Positions 50,202 through 60,069 of a stretch of 64,000 nucleotides of DNA are shown here, in pieces. The notes beneath the pieces were generated by a model. The model had not been told where the DNA came from. It did no database searches and saw nothing but the letters and a program-made list of their open reading frames with translations. The DNA lies in the NCBI GenBank assembly GCA_965367295.1, contig CBDUHN010000004.1, positions 1-64,000 of the forward strand, written 5' to 3'. Position 1 is the stretch's first letter. Each line of letters begins with the position of its first letter. Both the position numbers and the translations under genes were made by a program. The stretch comes from JAIVHA01 sp965367295 (GTDB lineage: Bacteria; Pseudomonadota; Gammaproteobacteria; DSM-19610).

Positions 50202-51116
50202 TCAGGGCGTGTGGGGCCCGCAATTGACCTCGACGGTGATGTGGGAGAGTCCCGCAAATTCCTGCAACAGCGCCTTGTAGTGTTCGGGCGGACGAGGATT
50301 CGCGGTGACCAGAGACAGGATCACGGCATGGTGACCCGGCCCAACTTCCCAGACATGGAGATCCGTGATCCGGTTATCGGCCTCCGCCTCGATACACTTC
50401 CGGATGGCGTCCATCCGCTCCTGTTCCAGACTGCCGTCCAGCAGGATCGGGCCGGTTTCGGTCAGCAGGCCATAGGCCCAGCGAGTGATGATCAACGCAC
50501 CCACTATACCCATGACCGGGTCCATCCATGCCCAGCCGAAATACTTCCCCGACACCAGCGCCACAATGGCGAGCAGCGAGGTCATGGCATCGGCCAGCAC
50601 ATGCAGGTAGGCGGCCTTGAGATTATGATCATGATGATGGTCATGATCGTGATGGTGATGATGCCCATCCTGCAGCAAGTAGGCGCTTAACAGATTGATG
50701 AGCAAGCCCAGCACCGCGACACCAATCGCCTGATTGAACTGGATCGGCTGTGGGTCAAGCATGCGGTACAGGGATTCAACCAGCATCACCAGTGCCACCA
50801 CGGCCAGCGCCACCGCGCTGGCGAAGCCCCCCAACACGCTGACCTTGCCGGTACCAAAACTGAAGGCGGGGTTGGCGGCATGCTTACGCGCATACCGGTA
50901 GGTAAAAATGGTAATGGTAAATGCCGCCACATGGGTACCCATGTGCCAGCCATCGGCCAGCAGCGCCATGGAACCGTAGGTCACTCCGGCCACAATCTCC
51001 ACCACCATGGTGATCGCGGTCAACCACAACACCTGCAGGGTGCGACGTTCGCCCTGTTCATGAATCACAACAAAGTTATGATGGTGTTGCCGGTTCTGGA
51101 TGGAAACATCATTCAT
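50202..51116 (-). CDS. CDF-family divalent metal exporter (DmeF-like)
   Basis: This 304-residue protein has six membrane helices and the CDF metal sites. TM2 has LLADGWHMGTHVAAF and TM5 has HVLADAMTSLLAIVAL. A histidine-rich cytoplasmic loop (HHHHHDHDHHHDHN) lies between TM4 and TM5. The ADGWHMGTH pattern and His-rich loop fit DmeF-type cobalt/nickel/iron exporters rather than ZitB. ATG 51116 has AGGTG 9 nt before it. It follows the CopZ-like gene by 51 nt. Confidence 0.9.
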   Translation of the reverse strand: MNDVSIQNRQHHHNFVVIHEQGERRTLQVLWLTAITMVVEIVAGVTYGSMALLADGWHMGTHVAAFTITIFTYRYARKHAANPAFSFGTGKVSVLGGFASAVALAVVALVMLVESLYRMLDPQPIQFNQAIGVAVLGLLINLLSAYLLQDGHHHHHDHDHHHDHNLKAAYLHVLADAMTSLLAIVALVSGKYFGWAWMDPVMGIVGALIITRWAYGLLTETGPILLDGSLEQERMDAIRKCIEAEADNRITDLHVWEVGPGHHAVILSLVTANPRPPEHYKALLQEFAGLSHITVEVNCGPHTP

Positions 51117-51167
51117 AGAAGAGAACACCTGCCGACTGGAGACACGCCGGTGATCGGAATCCCATAA

Positions 51168-51602
51168 TTACTTTCCCGTTCCGGGAGGGAAATCCTGAAG
51201 GCAACAACGTCCCGAAGGGTTGCATACAACACAATTGCACCTGCCCTCACGGGTCTGGCGCAACACATACTCCCGCAACCCCATGGCGAAGGCACCCTTG
51301 AGATCCTGACGACGGATATCGAAGCAATAGCAGAGCATGCCTGCTGCGGAGCGCACCTTCTGCCCCACATCGGTACGCACCTGATCGCGGGAAAAACACC
51401 GCCCATCGTCTCCAAAATACACTACTTCACAGTCCGGGTCCGTACAGAAAAAATAGACCTGGTCCGGCAACTCCCGTTGCCACGGCCGGCTCAGGTGATG
51501 CTGCAGCGTACGCACGGACACCTGGCGATATGACTGCCCGTTTACGGGGCAGACACCCCGCCTGGTTCGGGATACCGATGTCTGACTGCAACAAGCCATC
51601 AT
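51168..51602 (-). CDS. CopZ-type iron-sulfur/zinc-binding metallochaperone-like protein
   Basis: This 144-residue cytoplasmic protein is rich in Cys. It has VCPVNGQSYRQVSVRTL, YFFCTDPDCEVVYFGDDG and MLCYCFDIRRQDL. The terminal EGRCNCVVCNPSGRCCL carries the C-x-C-x2-C-N-P-x-G-x-C-C motif of the CopZ N-terminal zinc/[2Fe-2S] domain family. There is no HMA domain, unlike Archaeoglobus CopZ. It lies between DUF2059 and the CDF gene, 13 and 51 nt apart. I infer a metal-trafficking role with the exporter. Confidence 0.8.
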   Translation of the reverse strand: MMACCSQTSVSRTRRGVCPVNGQSYRQVSVRTLQHHLSRPWQRELPDQVYFFCTDPDCEVVYFGDDGRCFSRDQVRTDVGQKVRSAAGMLCYCFDIRRQDLKGAFAMGLREYVLRQTREGRCNCVVCNPSGRCCLQDFPPGTGK

Positions 51603-51615
51603 CCACCTGCCCTGC

Positions 51616-52119
51616 TCATGCCGCCAGATCCACGCCTTCGGCCTTAAATCGCTGTATTACGCGCCGCTGGATTTCAGGCCCCAGTGCCTGACCCCATTGC
51701 TGACCAATGGCAATACTTTCCTGCAGCACCTGCGGCATGACGCGAATGGTTTTCCGCCCCAGATCCGTCCGGTAGAAAACAATCAGACCACGAATCTCAT
51801 CATGAGTGAAATGCTGGTGATAAACCGGAATCATCATTTTGGCGAACAGTGGCATACTCGCTTTGACCGCATCATTAACCTCTTCACGCAACACATCGAA
51901 CAGGACCGGATCGATATCCGGCCGGCTTTCCTTGAGCATTCGTGTCATCTCGGCCGTCACGGCATCGGACATCTTCCTCCCCAACTGCAGGGAACCGGTC
52001 ATATCCAGCAACTGGTGGATATCGGCTCGTTTTTCCGGACTCAGTTCGTCCCCCAGCACGGTTCCCGTCCAGCCAACCCCAAGCGATAGCCATACCACCA
52101 GCATCCAGTGATTATTCAT
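51616..52119 (-). CDS. DUF2059 periplasmic protein
   Basis: This 167-residue protein has a signal peptide (MLVVWLSLGVGWTGTVLG). The DUF2059 core follows: EKRADIHQLLDMTGS, then HFTHDEIRGLIVFYRTDLGRKTI near the C-terminus. It is probably periplasmic; function is unknown. AAGGA precedes the ATG at 52119; upstream starts at 52137 and 52164 are less likely. It heads the metal/envelope gene string. Confidence 0.83.
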   Translation of the reverse strand: MNNHWMLVVWLSLGVGWTGTVLGDELSPEKRADIHQLLDMTGSLQLGRKMSDAVTAEMTRMLKESRPDIDPVLFDVLREEVNDAVKASMPLFAKMMIPVYHQHFTHDEIRGLIVFYRTDLGRKTIRVMPQVLQESIAIGQQWGQALGPEIQRRVIQRFKAEGVDLAA

Positions 52120-52209
52120 ATTATTTTTCCTTCTCATAGCGAGAAATGGCCTCACGGGGACCATTGAACGCCAATCCTCCCTTCCGTTTCAAGGACCCGG
52201 GGACGAAAA

Positions 52210-52244
52210 AGACAAAAAGCCCGGCAATGCCGGGCTTTTTGTCT
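52210..52244. terminator. Terminator of the pst-phoU operon
   Basis: A perfect 16-bp stem (52210-52225 with 52229-52244) around AAT, with T-runs in both directions. It lies 19 nt after the phoU stop codon on the minus strand. Confidence 0.87.
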
Positions 52245-52262
52245 GGCGTGCAAGGTGGGTAA

Positions 52263-52982
52263 CTAACCGTCCGTACCGGCTCCATCATCCATCTTTCCCA
52301 GGCTGGTGTGCCGTACATCCTTACCCTTGACCAGGTAGATCACATACTCACAGATATTACTGGCGCGATCACCGATCCGTTCCAGGGCACGTGCGGACCA
52401 GATCACATCCAGTACCTGGGGAATGGAACGCGGGTCTTCCATCATATAGGTGATCAACTGACGCATGATGGCCTCATACTCCTGGTCCACCTTGCGGTCT
52501 TCCTGCCAGACACGCACCGCCTGTTCCGTATCCATGCGGGCGAAGGCATCCAGGGCATCGTGCATCATGGCGCGCACGTGATTACCCAGATGTTCGATCT
52601 GCGTGTAATGTTTATCTGTAGCAGCATTATCGCCAAGATGCAGCGCCATGCGACCAATGCGCTCGGCCTCGTCACCGATACGCTCCAGGTCGGTGATGGT
52701 CTTGATCACCGCCACGATCAGGCGCAGGTCTCCGGCGGCCGGCTGTCGCCTCGCCAGCACCCGGCTGCAGTCCTCATCAATGGCAACTTCAAGGGCATTG
52801 ACCTTGTAGTCGCTACTGACAACCGATTCCGCCAGTTCGCCATTACCTTCCACCAGCGCGGTGACGGCATTGGCGAGTTGCTGTTCGACCTCACCCCCCA
52901 TGGACAGCACACGGTTGCGAATCGCTTCCAGCTCTTCGTTGTACTGCTGTGAAATATGATGCCCGATATTCATATTAGTCAT
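52263..52982 (-). CDS. phoU: PhoU, negative regulator of the Pho signal
   Basis: This 239-residue, two-repeat helical protein has the PhoU fingerprint IKTITDLERIGDEAERIGRMA and IWSARALERIGDRASNICEYVI. It links PstSCAB activity to the PhoR/PhoB system. It is the last gene of pstC-pstA-pstB-phoU. PhoR and PhoB themselves are outside the window. Confidence 0.95.
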   Translation of the reverse strand: MTNMNIGHHISQQYNEELEAIRNRVLSMGGEVEQQLANAVTALVEGNGELAESVVSSDYKVNALEVAIDEDCSRVLARRQPAAGDLRLIVAVIKTITDLERIGDEAERIGRMALHLGDNAATDKHYTQIEHLGNHVRAMMHDALDAFARMDTEQAVRVWQEDRKVDQEYEAIMRQLITYMMEDPRSIPQVLDVIWSARALERIGDRASNICEYVIYLVKGKDVRHTSLGKMDDGAGTDG

Positions 52983-53032
52983 AACGCCTACCCCTGTTTA
53001 TCCGCCCAGCCCAACACAGCGGAGCCGATATC

Positions 53033-53881
53033 TTATCCATAACGCCCGGTAATGTAATCTTCCGTCATCTTTTCACTGGGATTGGTGAACAGCCTATTGG
53101 TATCCCCGTACTCGATTAGATCCCCCATGTACATATAGGCCGTATAGTCGGAAACACGTGCCGCCTGCTGCATGTTGTGAGTGACGATCACGATGGTGTA
53201 CTTGGACTTCAGTTCATAGATCAGTTCTTCGATCTTGAGCGTCGAAATCGGGTCCAACGCCGAAGCCGGCTCGTCCAGCAACAGCACCTCCGGCTCGATG
53301 GCGATGGCACGGGCGATAACCAGACGCTGCTGCTGACCACCGGACAAGCCCATGGCGTTATCATGCAGGCGATCCTTGACCTCGCTCCAGAGCGCAGCTC
53401 CGCGCAGCGCCTTCTCCACCACCTCATCCAGCATGCGGCGGTTGTTCATGCCCTGCAGTCGCAAACCGTACGCCACATTCTCGTAGATGCTTTTCGGAAA
53501 CGGGTTGGGCTTCTGAAACACCATGCCCACCCGACGGCGCAGTTCCGCCACCTGCACGGACTTGGCGTAGATGTCGTTGCCATCCAGTTCGATACCTCCC
53601 TCGATGCGAACTCCATCCACCAGGTCATTCATGCGATTGAAGCAGCGCAACAGGGTCGATTTTCCACAGCCACTGGGACCGATGAAGGCCGTCACACGCT
53701 GGCGCGGAATGGACAGGTTGATGCCCTTCAGGGCCTGTGTCTTGCCGTAGTACAGATCAAGACTCTTTACCTCCAGGCAGATATCCTCATCCGTGATACT
53801 GCTATAACCCGAGGAGCCACCCAGCATACCGGGATTGATGGCATGGGTTTTTACACGATTATCTTCAGTTGTACTGTTCAT
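53033..53881 (-). CDS. pstB: Phosphate ABC transporter ATP-binding protein
   Basis: This 282-residue ATPase has Walker A GPSGCGKST, the signature LSGGQQQRL, Walker B VLLLDEPASALD and the PstB segment FNRMNDLVDGVRIEGGI. It drives phosphate import. The gap to pstA is 37 nt. The N-terminal ~30 residues are a family-variable extension. Confidence 0.96.
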   Translation of the reverse strand: MNSTTEDNRVKTHAINPGMLGGSSGYSSITDEDICLEVKSLDLYYGKTQALKGINLSIPRQRVTAFIGPSGCGKSTLLRCFNRMNDLVDGVRIEGGIELDGNDIYAKSVQVAELRRRVGMVFQKPNPFPKSIYENVAYGLRLQGMNNRRMLDEVVEKALRGAALWSEVKDRLHDNAMGLSGGQQQRLVIARAIAIEPEVLLLDEPASALDPISTLKIEELIYELKSKYTIVIVTHNMQQAARVSDYTAYMYMGDLIEYGDTNRLFTNPSEKMTEDYITGRYG

Positions 53882-53918
53882 GATTCATTCCGGTATTCAG
53901 CCGGCCTCGACAGGTCGA

Positions 53919-55583
53919 TCAGTGTTCCATGGAGCGATAGCGCTCACGCAGGCGGTTGCGAATCGCGATGGCCGCCAGATTCAGCAGCACGATCACCACC
54001 ACCAGCAACAGGGCCGTGGCATACACCAACGGCCGCGCAGCCTCCACGTTCGGACTCTGGAAACCGACGTCGTAGATGTGGAAGCCCAGGTGCATGAATT
54101 TTCGATCCAGGTGCAGATAGGGCGCATTGCCATCCAGTGGCAGGGACGGCGCCAGCTTGACCACACCGACCAGCATCAGCGGTGCCACCTCACCGGCGGC
54201 ACGGGCCACCGCCAGGATCAGGCCAGTCATCATGGCCGGACTGGCCATGGGCAGCACGGTGCGCCACAGGGTTTCCGCCTTGGTGGCGCCGAGCGCCAGG
54301 CTGCCTTCACGAATGGCACGTGGAATACGTGACAGACCTTCCTCGGTGGCCACGATCACCACCGGCACAGTGAGCAGCGCCAGGGTCAGCGAGGCCCAGA
54401 GGATGCCCGGGGTGCCGAAGGTCGGCGCCGGCAGGGCCTCGGGATAGAACAGGCGGTCAAGATTCCCACCCAGGAAATACACGAAGAAACCGAGACCGAA
54501 AACCCCATAGACGATGGAGGGCACGCCGGCGAGGTTGTTCACGGCGATGCGGATCAGGCGGGTCAGGGGCCCCTGCTTGGCATACTCACGCAAATACACC
54601 GCGGCAATCACTCCAAAGGGCGTCACCAGGATGGACATGAGGATGACCATCATCACGGTGCCGAAGATGGCCGGGAAGATCCCGCCTTCGGTATTGGCTT
54701 CGCGGGGTTCGTCGCTGAGGAATTCCCACAGTTTGGCGGCATAGAAACCCAGCTTTCCGAAAATCCCCATGGCATTGGGCTGGTAGGCGCGCACCACCTT
54801 GTCCAGACCGACGGTTACCGTACGCCCATCCATCACCTCGGCGGTAAAGCTGTCACGGCGGATTTGCTGGTAGAGCTTGCCGAGCTGCGTCTCGAGTTCC
54901 TGGTAGGTCTCATTGAACGCCTGGCGCTCGCGCTCGATCACCGCACGCTGTTCCGGGTCATCGATACCCTCCAACTCGAGGGAACGCTCGCGCAGGCGCA
55001 ACTGTTCGAGCCCGTAGTTCACGGCACCAATATCGCCCTTCTCGATATGGCGGATCTGCTCATGGATCTGCTGGGCACGCTCAATACGTTCCTGAAGCAC
55101 GGCCCAGGCGTCTTCACCATCGGCCACCTGCTGGCCGTTTTCCTCGACGCTGCGCAGATAACCATAGAGGTTGCCCCATTCCCGGCGCTCTACGGCCATC
55201 AGTTTTTCCGGCTGCAGATCCTGCTGGATCGACGGCCCCAGCAGCCAGCGGAAATCCAGGCCGGAGACATCGCGGTTACCGGTCTTGAACAGGTAACGGG
55301 TAACTTCCTCCACCCCTTCCATCACCACCACGCCGTTGGCCCGCAGCCGTTCCGCCGGGACGATCTCGCTATCGTGAATCTCACCGATCAGTCGCAACAC
55401 CCGTCCATCCGGCTCCTGGTATTGCAACTGGTGAAGGTCGGCCGGCCAGAAATGACCAAGCCCCCGCACCGCGATCAGCATCAGCAGCCCCGCCACCATC
55501 AGGATGCTGGTGGACACCGCCGCGGCATTGAGCCAGATCCAGGGAGCGCCGCTGTTTACCCAGTGTTTGATTCCGTGATTCAT
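53919..55583 (-). CDS. pstA: Phosphate ABC transporter permease, extended form
   Basis: This 554-residue permease is much longer than Escherichia coli PstA (~296). TM1 (about 20-45) is followed by a ~250-residue extracytoplasmic, partly coiled-coil insert rich in Glu/Gln/Arg. The standard five-helix permease core follows, with EAA motif EGSLALGATKAETLWRTVLPMASPAM. Similar long forms occur in Pseudomonas. It overlaps pstC by 1 nt. Confidence 0.94.
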   Translation of the reverse strand: MNHGIKHWVNSGAPWIWLNAAAVSTSILMVAGLLMLIAVRGLGHFWPADLHQLQYQEPDGRVLRLIGEIHDSEIVPAERLRANGVVVMEGVEEVTRYLFKTGNRDVSGLDFRWLLGPSIQQDLQPEKLMAVERREWGNLYGYLRSVEENGQQVADGEDAWAVLQERIERAQQIHEQIRHIEKGDIGAVNYGLEQLRLRERSLELEGIDDPEQRAVIERERQAFNETYQELETQLGKLYQQIRRDSFTAEVMDGRTVTVGLDKVVRAYQPNAMGIFGKLGFYAAKLWEFLSDEPREANTEGGIFPAIFGTVMMVILMSILVTPFGVIAAVYLREYAKQGPLTRLIRIAVNNLAGVPSIVYGVFGLGFFVYFLGGNLDRLFYPEALPAPTFGTPGILWASLTLALLTVPVVIVATEEGLSRIPRAIREGSLALGATKAETLWRTVLPMASPAMMTGLILAVARAAGEVAPLMLVGVVKLAPSLPLDGNAPYLHLDRKFMHLGFHIYDVGFQSPNVEAARPLVYATALLLVVVIVLLNLAAIAIRNRLRERYRSMEH

Positions 55584-57814
55584 TAGAGGCTACTGTACTT
55601 CTTGCGCAGGCGCTGACGGATGATCTCCGCCAGCGTATTGAACACAAAGGTGAACAGGAACAGCACCAGGGCCGCCAGGAACAACACGCGATAGTGGGTA
55701 CTGGCCACTTCCGATTCCGGCATCTCCACGGCAATGTTGGCGGACAGGGTACGCATACCCTGGAAAATACTGAAATCCATGACCGGGGTATTGCCCGTGG
55801 CCATGAGTACGATCATGGTTTCACCCACCGCGCGGCCAAGCCCGATCATGACCCCCGAGAAGATCCCCGGACTGGCGGTCAGCAGCACCACCCGCACCAG
55901 GGTCTGCCAAGTGGTGGCACCCAGCGCCAGAGACCCGAAGGTGAGCTGCTTGGGCACGCTGAAGATGGCATCCTCGGCGATGGAGAAGATGGTGGGGATG
56001 ACCGCAAAACCCATCGCCAGGCCCACCACCAGGGAGTTGCGCTGATCAAAACCGATGCCAAGCTCGTGGCTCATCCACAGGCGCATGTCGCCACCGAACA
56101 ACCAGACCTCCATGGGCGCACTCAGCACCATGGACAGCCAGGTCAGGAAAATGATCGGCAGCACCAGCAGGCCGGCCTCCCAGCCATCGGGCACCCGATT
56201 GCGGATGGCTGCCGGCAGGCGATGCCAGGCGTAGGCGAACAACACTACCCCCAGGGGCAGCACGATCAGCAGGGTGAAGATGCCCGGCAGATGATCTTCC
56301 ATGTAGGGCGCCAGCCAAAGACCGGCCAGAAAACCCAGGATCACGGTGGGCAGTGCCTCCATGATCTCGATCGTCGGCTTGACGATCTGGCGCATGCGCG
56401 GCGCCATGAAATAGGCGGTATAGATCGCCCCCAGGATGGCCAGCGGCATGGCGAACAGCATGGCGTAAAACGCCGCCTTGAGGGTGCCGAAGGCCAGTGG
56501 TGTGATACTGAATTTCGGCTCAAAATCGTTGCTGGCCGACGAAGACTGCCAGATATAGGCCGGCTCGGGATAGCTTTCGTACCAGACCTTGCCCCACAGC
56601 GACGAGAAGGAAATCTCCGGATGTTCATTATGAATGCGCGCGAAGCGCATCTGGCCCAGTGCGTCCAGCGCCAGCAGGGCATCGGCGCGCGGCCCTACCG
56701 CCAGCTTCACCAGCGGATTTTCGCTGATATCCTGCAGCAGCACGGTGCGATTGGCGGTGGCGTGGTAAATCCCCAGCCAGCCATCGGCATCGCCCACCAG
56801 GAATCCCTTGCGATTGTATTCGTGGATAATCTCCCGCACCGGACTGTCGCGGCCGTCGAAGGAACGGATATTGTGCAGGTTGTAATGATCACTCTCGTCG
56901 CGGACCCGGAACCACTGGCTCAGATGGCCACGGGAATCGCCCACCAGCAGCGACAGACCGCCGGCCAGGTAGGACAGGCTGGTGATATGGGCGCCACTGC
57001 TCACCACCACCAGTTGTTCGGCCAGCACCGGGGCCTCCTTGTCACGCAGGTCGTAGTGGGAAACCCGATCCTTGCCGTCGCTGGCATAAAGGGTTTCCTG
57101 GGCCGCATCGAGTAGCAGGTAGCGCACCTGTTCCAGCCCCAGCGGCAGCTCGCTCTCGGTACGTTCCAGGGTCACTTCATCGCTCAGGAAGGACTCTTCC
57201 TGCCTGATCTGCAACAGGGGTAACCGTCCGTCCCGGGTATAGGCCACCAGCGTGGTGGACTCGCCGCTCTGGATGGTCAACCGGGTCAGCGGCTGGCCCT
57301 GCGGGTCCACCATGACGGGTTTTTCTCCCAGAGGGTACTCGAGTTCCGGGCTGATCTTGCGCCGGTCATCGGGGAAACTGACCCGGTAGCGATGCCGCAC
57401 CACCAGCGCCTGGCCGTTGGACAGGCCCATAGCCACTACACCGGTGCCCGGCTCGGCGGCGGCAAAGCTGGTGATCTGCACATCCGCTGGCAGCGGTAGC
57501 TGTGTGGTGCCCAGCGACGTGCCATCCCCGGTATGGAAAAAGGTAACCGCTCCGCTTTGTTCAAAGCGCACCGCGATTTCCGCCTGCTCCTCCATGGCCA
57601 GATACAGGGTCTCACTCGCGCCGCCCGGCACGGCATATTCCGCCACTACCTCCATATCGGCCGGCTTCAGCAGCGGAATGACGACGTATAACAGGTAGAA
57701 GAAAATCAGCAGGATGGCAAATATAACGCTACTGCCACCCAGGCCGACGGCGTAACGGGCCAGATTATCCTTAAACAGGCGCCATTGGTGACGTTTGGTG
57801 GAGTGCAGCGACAT
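55583..57814 (-). CDS. pstC: Phosphate ABC transporter permease, extended form
   Basis: About 743 residues. TM1 (VGLGGSSVIFAILLIFFYLL) is followed by a ~400-residue extracytoplasmic domain. Its recurring short strands (GGLSLLVGDSRGHLSQWF, GFLVGDADGWLGIYHA, ADALLALDALGQMRFARI) look like a beta-propeller. The permease core with FGSLALGATTWQTLVRVVL follows. It heads the pst operon behind a PhoB box. No pstS is adjacent. ATG 57814 is preferred to 57838; neither has a clear ribosome-binding site. Confidence 0.92.
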   Translation of the reverse strand: MSLHSTKRHQWRLFKDNLARYAVGLGGSSVIFAILLIFFYLLYVVIPLLKPADMEVVAEYAVPGGASETLYLAMEEQAEIAVRFEQSGAVTFFHTGDGTSLGTTQLPLPADVQITSFAAAEPGTGVVAMGLSNGQALVVRHRYRVSFPDDRRKISPELEYPLGEKPVMVDPQGQPLTRLTIQSGESTTLVAYTRDGRLPLLQIRQEESFLSDEVTLERTESELPLGLEQVRYLLLDAAQETLYASDGKDRVSHYDLRDKEAPVLAEQLVVVSSGAHITSLSYLAGGLSLLVGDSRGHLSQWFRVRDESDHYNLHNIRSFDGRDSPVREIIHEYNRKGFLVGDADGWLGIYHATANRTVLLQDISENPLVKLAVGPRADALLALDALGQMRFARIHNEHPEISFSSLWGKVWYESYPEPAYIWQSSSASNDFEPKFSITPLAFGTLKAAFYAMLFAMPLAILGAIYTAYFMAPRMRQIVKPTIEIMEALPTVILGFLAGLWLAPYMEDHLPGIFTLLIVLPLGVVLFAYAWHRLPAAIRNRVPDGWEAGLLVLPIIFLTWLSMVLSAPMEVWLFGGDMRLWMSHELGIGFDQRNSLVVGLAMGFAVIPTIFSIAEDAIFSVPKQLTFGSLALGATTWQTLVRVVLLTASPGIFSGVMIGLGRAVGETMIVLMATGNTPVMDFSIFQGMRTLSANIAVEMPESEVASTHYRVLFLAALVLFLFTFVFNTLAEIIRQRLRKKYSSL

Positions 57815-57877
57815 AGGCGGACAGGGATTCCGGTGCATACGGGGTTGGCAGGATGGGTTATAGGATATAAAGCTTAG

Positions 57878-57895
57878 ATGACAGTTTTGTTACAA
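57878..57895 (-). promoter_or_regulatory. PhoB box of the pst operon
   Basis: On the minus strand TTGTAAC and CTGTCAT are separated by AAAA, the 7-4-7 direct repeat of a PhoB site; the second repeat is a perfect match. A -10-like TATCCT lies about 10 bp further, the expected spacing. It lies 64 nt before the pstC ATG. Confidence 0.8.
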
Positions 57896-57955
57896 CCGCA
57901 TCTTCAGCCGTAAACTCATGCATAATATCCCGATTATCGCGACCAGACGACTGCT

Positions 57956-60043
57956 ATGGATGCCACCGACCTTGCCCAACCCGAACTCTACATCAATCGT
58001 GAACTGAGCCTGCTGGAATTCAACCGGCGGGTACTGGATCAGGCAACCGACCTCGACACCCCGCTGCTGGAACGACTGAAATTCCTCTGTATCGCCAGTA
58101 CCAACCTGGACGAATTCTTCGAAGTGCGGGTCTCCGGCCTCAAGCAGCTCGCCGCCTCCGGCTCGGTGCAGGCCAGCGCCGACAACCTGCGGCCCGCCGA
58201 ACTGCTGCAGCAGATCAGCACCACCGCCCACACCCTGGTGGACAACCAGTACCGGATTCTCAACGAGGTGCTGATCCCCGCCCTGGAAAAGGAGAACATC
58301 CGTTTCCTGCGCCGCACCGACTGGAATGCCAGCCAGGCCGCCTGGATACGCCGTTACTTTACCCAGGAACTGCTGCCCCTGTTGAGCCCGCTGGGCCTGG
58401 ACCCCTCGCACCCTTTTCCGCGCACCCTGAACAAAAGTCTGAATTTCATCGTCTCGCTGGAGGGCAAAGATGCCTTCGGCCGCAACAGCGCCTTTGCCGT
58501 GGTGCAGGCACCGCGCACCCTGCCCCGCATCATCCGCCTGCCCAAGGAACACTCCCGCAATGGCAGCCAGGATTTCGTATTCCTGTCCTCGATCATTCAC
58601 GCCCATGTGGCGGACCTGTTCCCGGGCATGAGCGCCACCGGCTGCTACCAGTTCCGGGTCACCCGCAATAGCGACCTGTTCGTGGACGAGGAGGAAATCG
58701 ATGACCTGCTGCGCGCCCTGGAAGGGGAGCTGCTATCCCGCCGGTACGGGGAAGCGGTGCGTCTCGAAGTGGCCGACAACTGTACGCCGGAAATGGCCCA
58801 GTACCTGCTCAACCAGTTCAATCTCACGGAAGAAGACCTCTACCAGGTCAACGGCCCGGTCAACCTGAACCGGCTGTTTGCGGTGCCCGACCTGGTGGAA
58901 CGGCCAGACCTGATGTATCCGCCCTTCACCCCGGGGATTCCGCGACGCCTTAAAGGGGAAAAAAATCTCTTCGAGGTGATCCGCAACGGCGACCTGCTGC
59001 TACATCACCCCTTTGAATCCTTTGCCCCGGTGATCGATTTCATTCGCCAGGCCGCGGCCGACCCGCAGGTGCTGACCATCAAGCAGACCCTGTACCGCAC
59101 CGGCCCGGAATCCGCCATTGTCGATGCCCTGGTGTCCGCAGCGTTGGCCGGCAAGGAAGTGACCGTGGTCATCGAGCTGCGCGCTCGCTTCGACGAGGAG
59201 GCCAACATCCAGCTCGCCAACCGCCTGCAGGAAGCCGGTGCCCACGTGGTATACGGCGTGGTGGGGTTCAAGACCCACGCCAAGATGCTGCTGGTCACGC
59301 GCCGCGAGGGCCATCGCCTGCGCCACTACGTACACCTCAGCACCGGCAACTACCACGCCCGTACCGCCCGCCTCTATACCGACTACGGCCTGCTCACCTG
59401 CGACAAGACCGTCGGCGAGGATGTGCGCGCCATCTTCCAGCAGCTCACCAGCCTGGGCAAGGTAAAACCGCTGAAGAAACTGCTGCAGTCGCCCTTCACC
59501 CTGCACAAGGAAATACTCAAGAAGATTGAGCGGGAGGCGGAATTCGCCCGCGCCGGCAAGGATGCACGCATTATCATCAAGGCCAACGCCCTGCTTGAGC
59601 CGCAGTCCATACAGGCCCTGTACCGGGCCTCCCAGGCCGGCGTGAAGATCGACCTGATCATTCGCGGCATCTGCTGCCTGCGCCCCGGCATCGCCGGTGT
59701 GTCGGACAATATCCGCGTGCGCTCCATCATCGGCCGCTTCCTGGAACACACCCGTGTATTCTATTTCCACAACGATGGCGACTATGAAATCTTCTGTTCC
59801 AGCGCCGACTGGATGGACCGCAACTTCTTCCGCCGTGTCGAAACCTGCTTTCCCATCAAGGAAGAACGCCTGCGGGAACGCATGCGCAAGGAAGCCCTGG
59901 ACCTGTATCTCAGCGACAACAGCCAGGCCTGGGCACTGCAGAGTAACGGGGAATACAAGCGTCTGAAGCCCGCCAGCAACCAGAAAACCCGCACGGCACA
60001 ACTGGCGCTGCTGGAGAAACTGGCGGAGTATCATCAGGGTTAA
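57956..60043 (+). CDS. ppk1: Polyphosphate kinase 1
   Basis: This 695-residue protein has the PPK1 N-terminal domain (YINRELSLLEFNRRVLDQA, SNLDEFFEVRV-type), the head domain and two catalytic phospholipase-D-like domains. The autophosphorylated His is in VVGFKTHAKMLLV (about His441), with LSTGNYHARTARLYTDYGLLT and FHNDGDYEIFCSSADWMDRN. It makes polyphosphate from ATP. It is divergent from pstC, sharing the Pho-box intergenic region. Confidence 0.96.
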   Translation: MDATDLAQPELYINRELSLLEFNRRVLDQATDLDTPLLERLKFLCIASTNLDEFFEVRVSGLKQLAASGSVQASADNLRPAELLQQISTTAHTLVDNQYRILNEVLIPALEKENIRFLRRTDWNASQAAWIRRYFTQELLPLLSPLGLDPSHPFPRTLNKSLNFIVSLEGKDAFGRNSAFAVVQAPRTLPRIIRLPKEHSRNGSQDFVFLSSIIHAHVADLFPGMSATGCYQFRVTRNSDLFVDEEEIDDLLRALEGELLSRRYGEAVRLEVADNCTPEMAQYLLNQFNLTEEDLYQVNGPVNLNRLFAVPDLVERPDLMYPPFTPGIPRRLKGEKNLFEVIRNGDLLLHHPFESFAPVIDFIRQAAADPQVLTIKQTLYRTGPESAIVDALVSAALAGKEVTVVIELRARFDEEANIQLANRLQEAGAHVVYGVVGFKTHAKMLLVTRREGHRLRHYVHLSTGNYHARTARLYTDYGLLTCDKTVGEDVRAIFQQLTSLGKVKPLKKLLQSPFTLHKEILKKIEREAEFARAGKDARIIIKANALLEPQSIQALYRASQAGVKIDLIIRGICCLRPGIAGVSDNIRVRSIIGRFLEHTRVFYFHNDGDYEIFCSSADWMDRNFFRRVETCFPIKEERLRERMRKEALDLYLSDNSQAWALQSNGEYKRLKPASNQKTRTAQLALLEKLAEYHQG

Positions 60044-60069
60044 GGCCCTGTTTCAGCACCCGCCCACCC

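Noticed and set aside
55694..57115. A 473-codon + strand open frame
   Set aside because: It is antisense to pstC and is His/Gln/Gly-rich without motif support.
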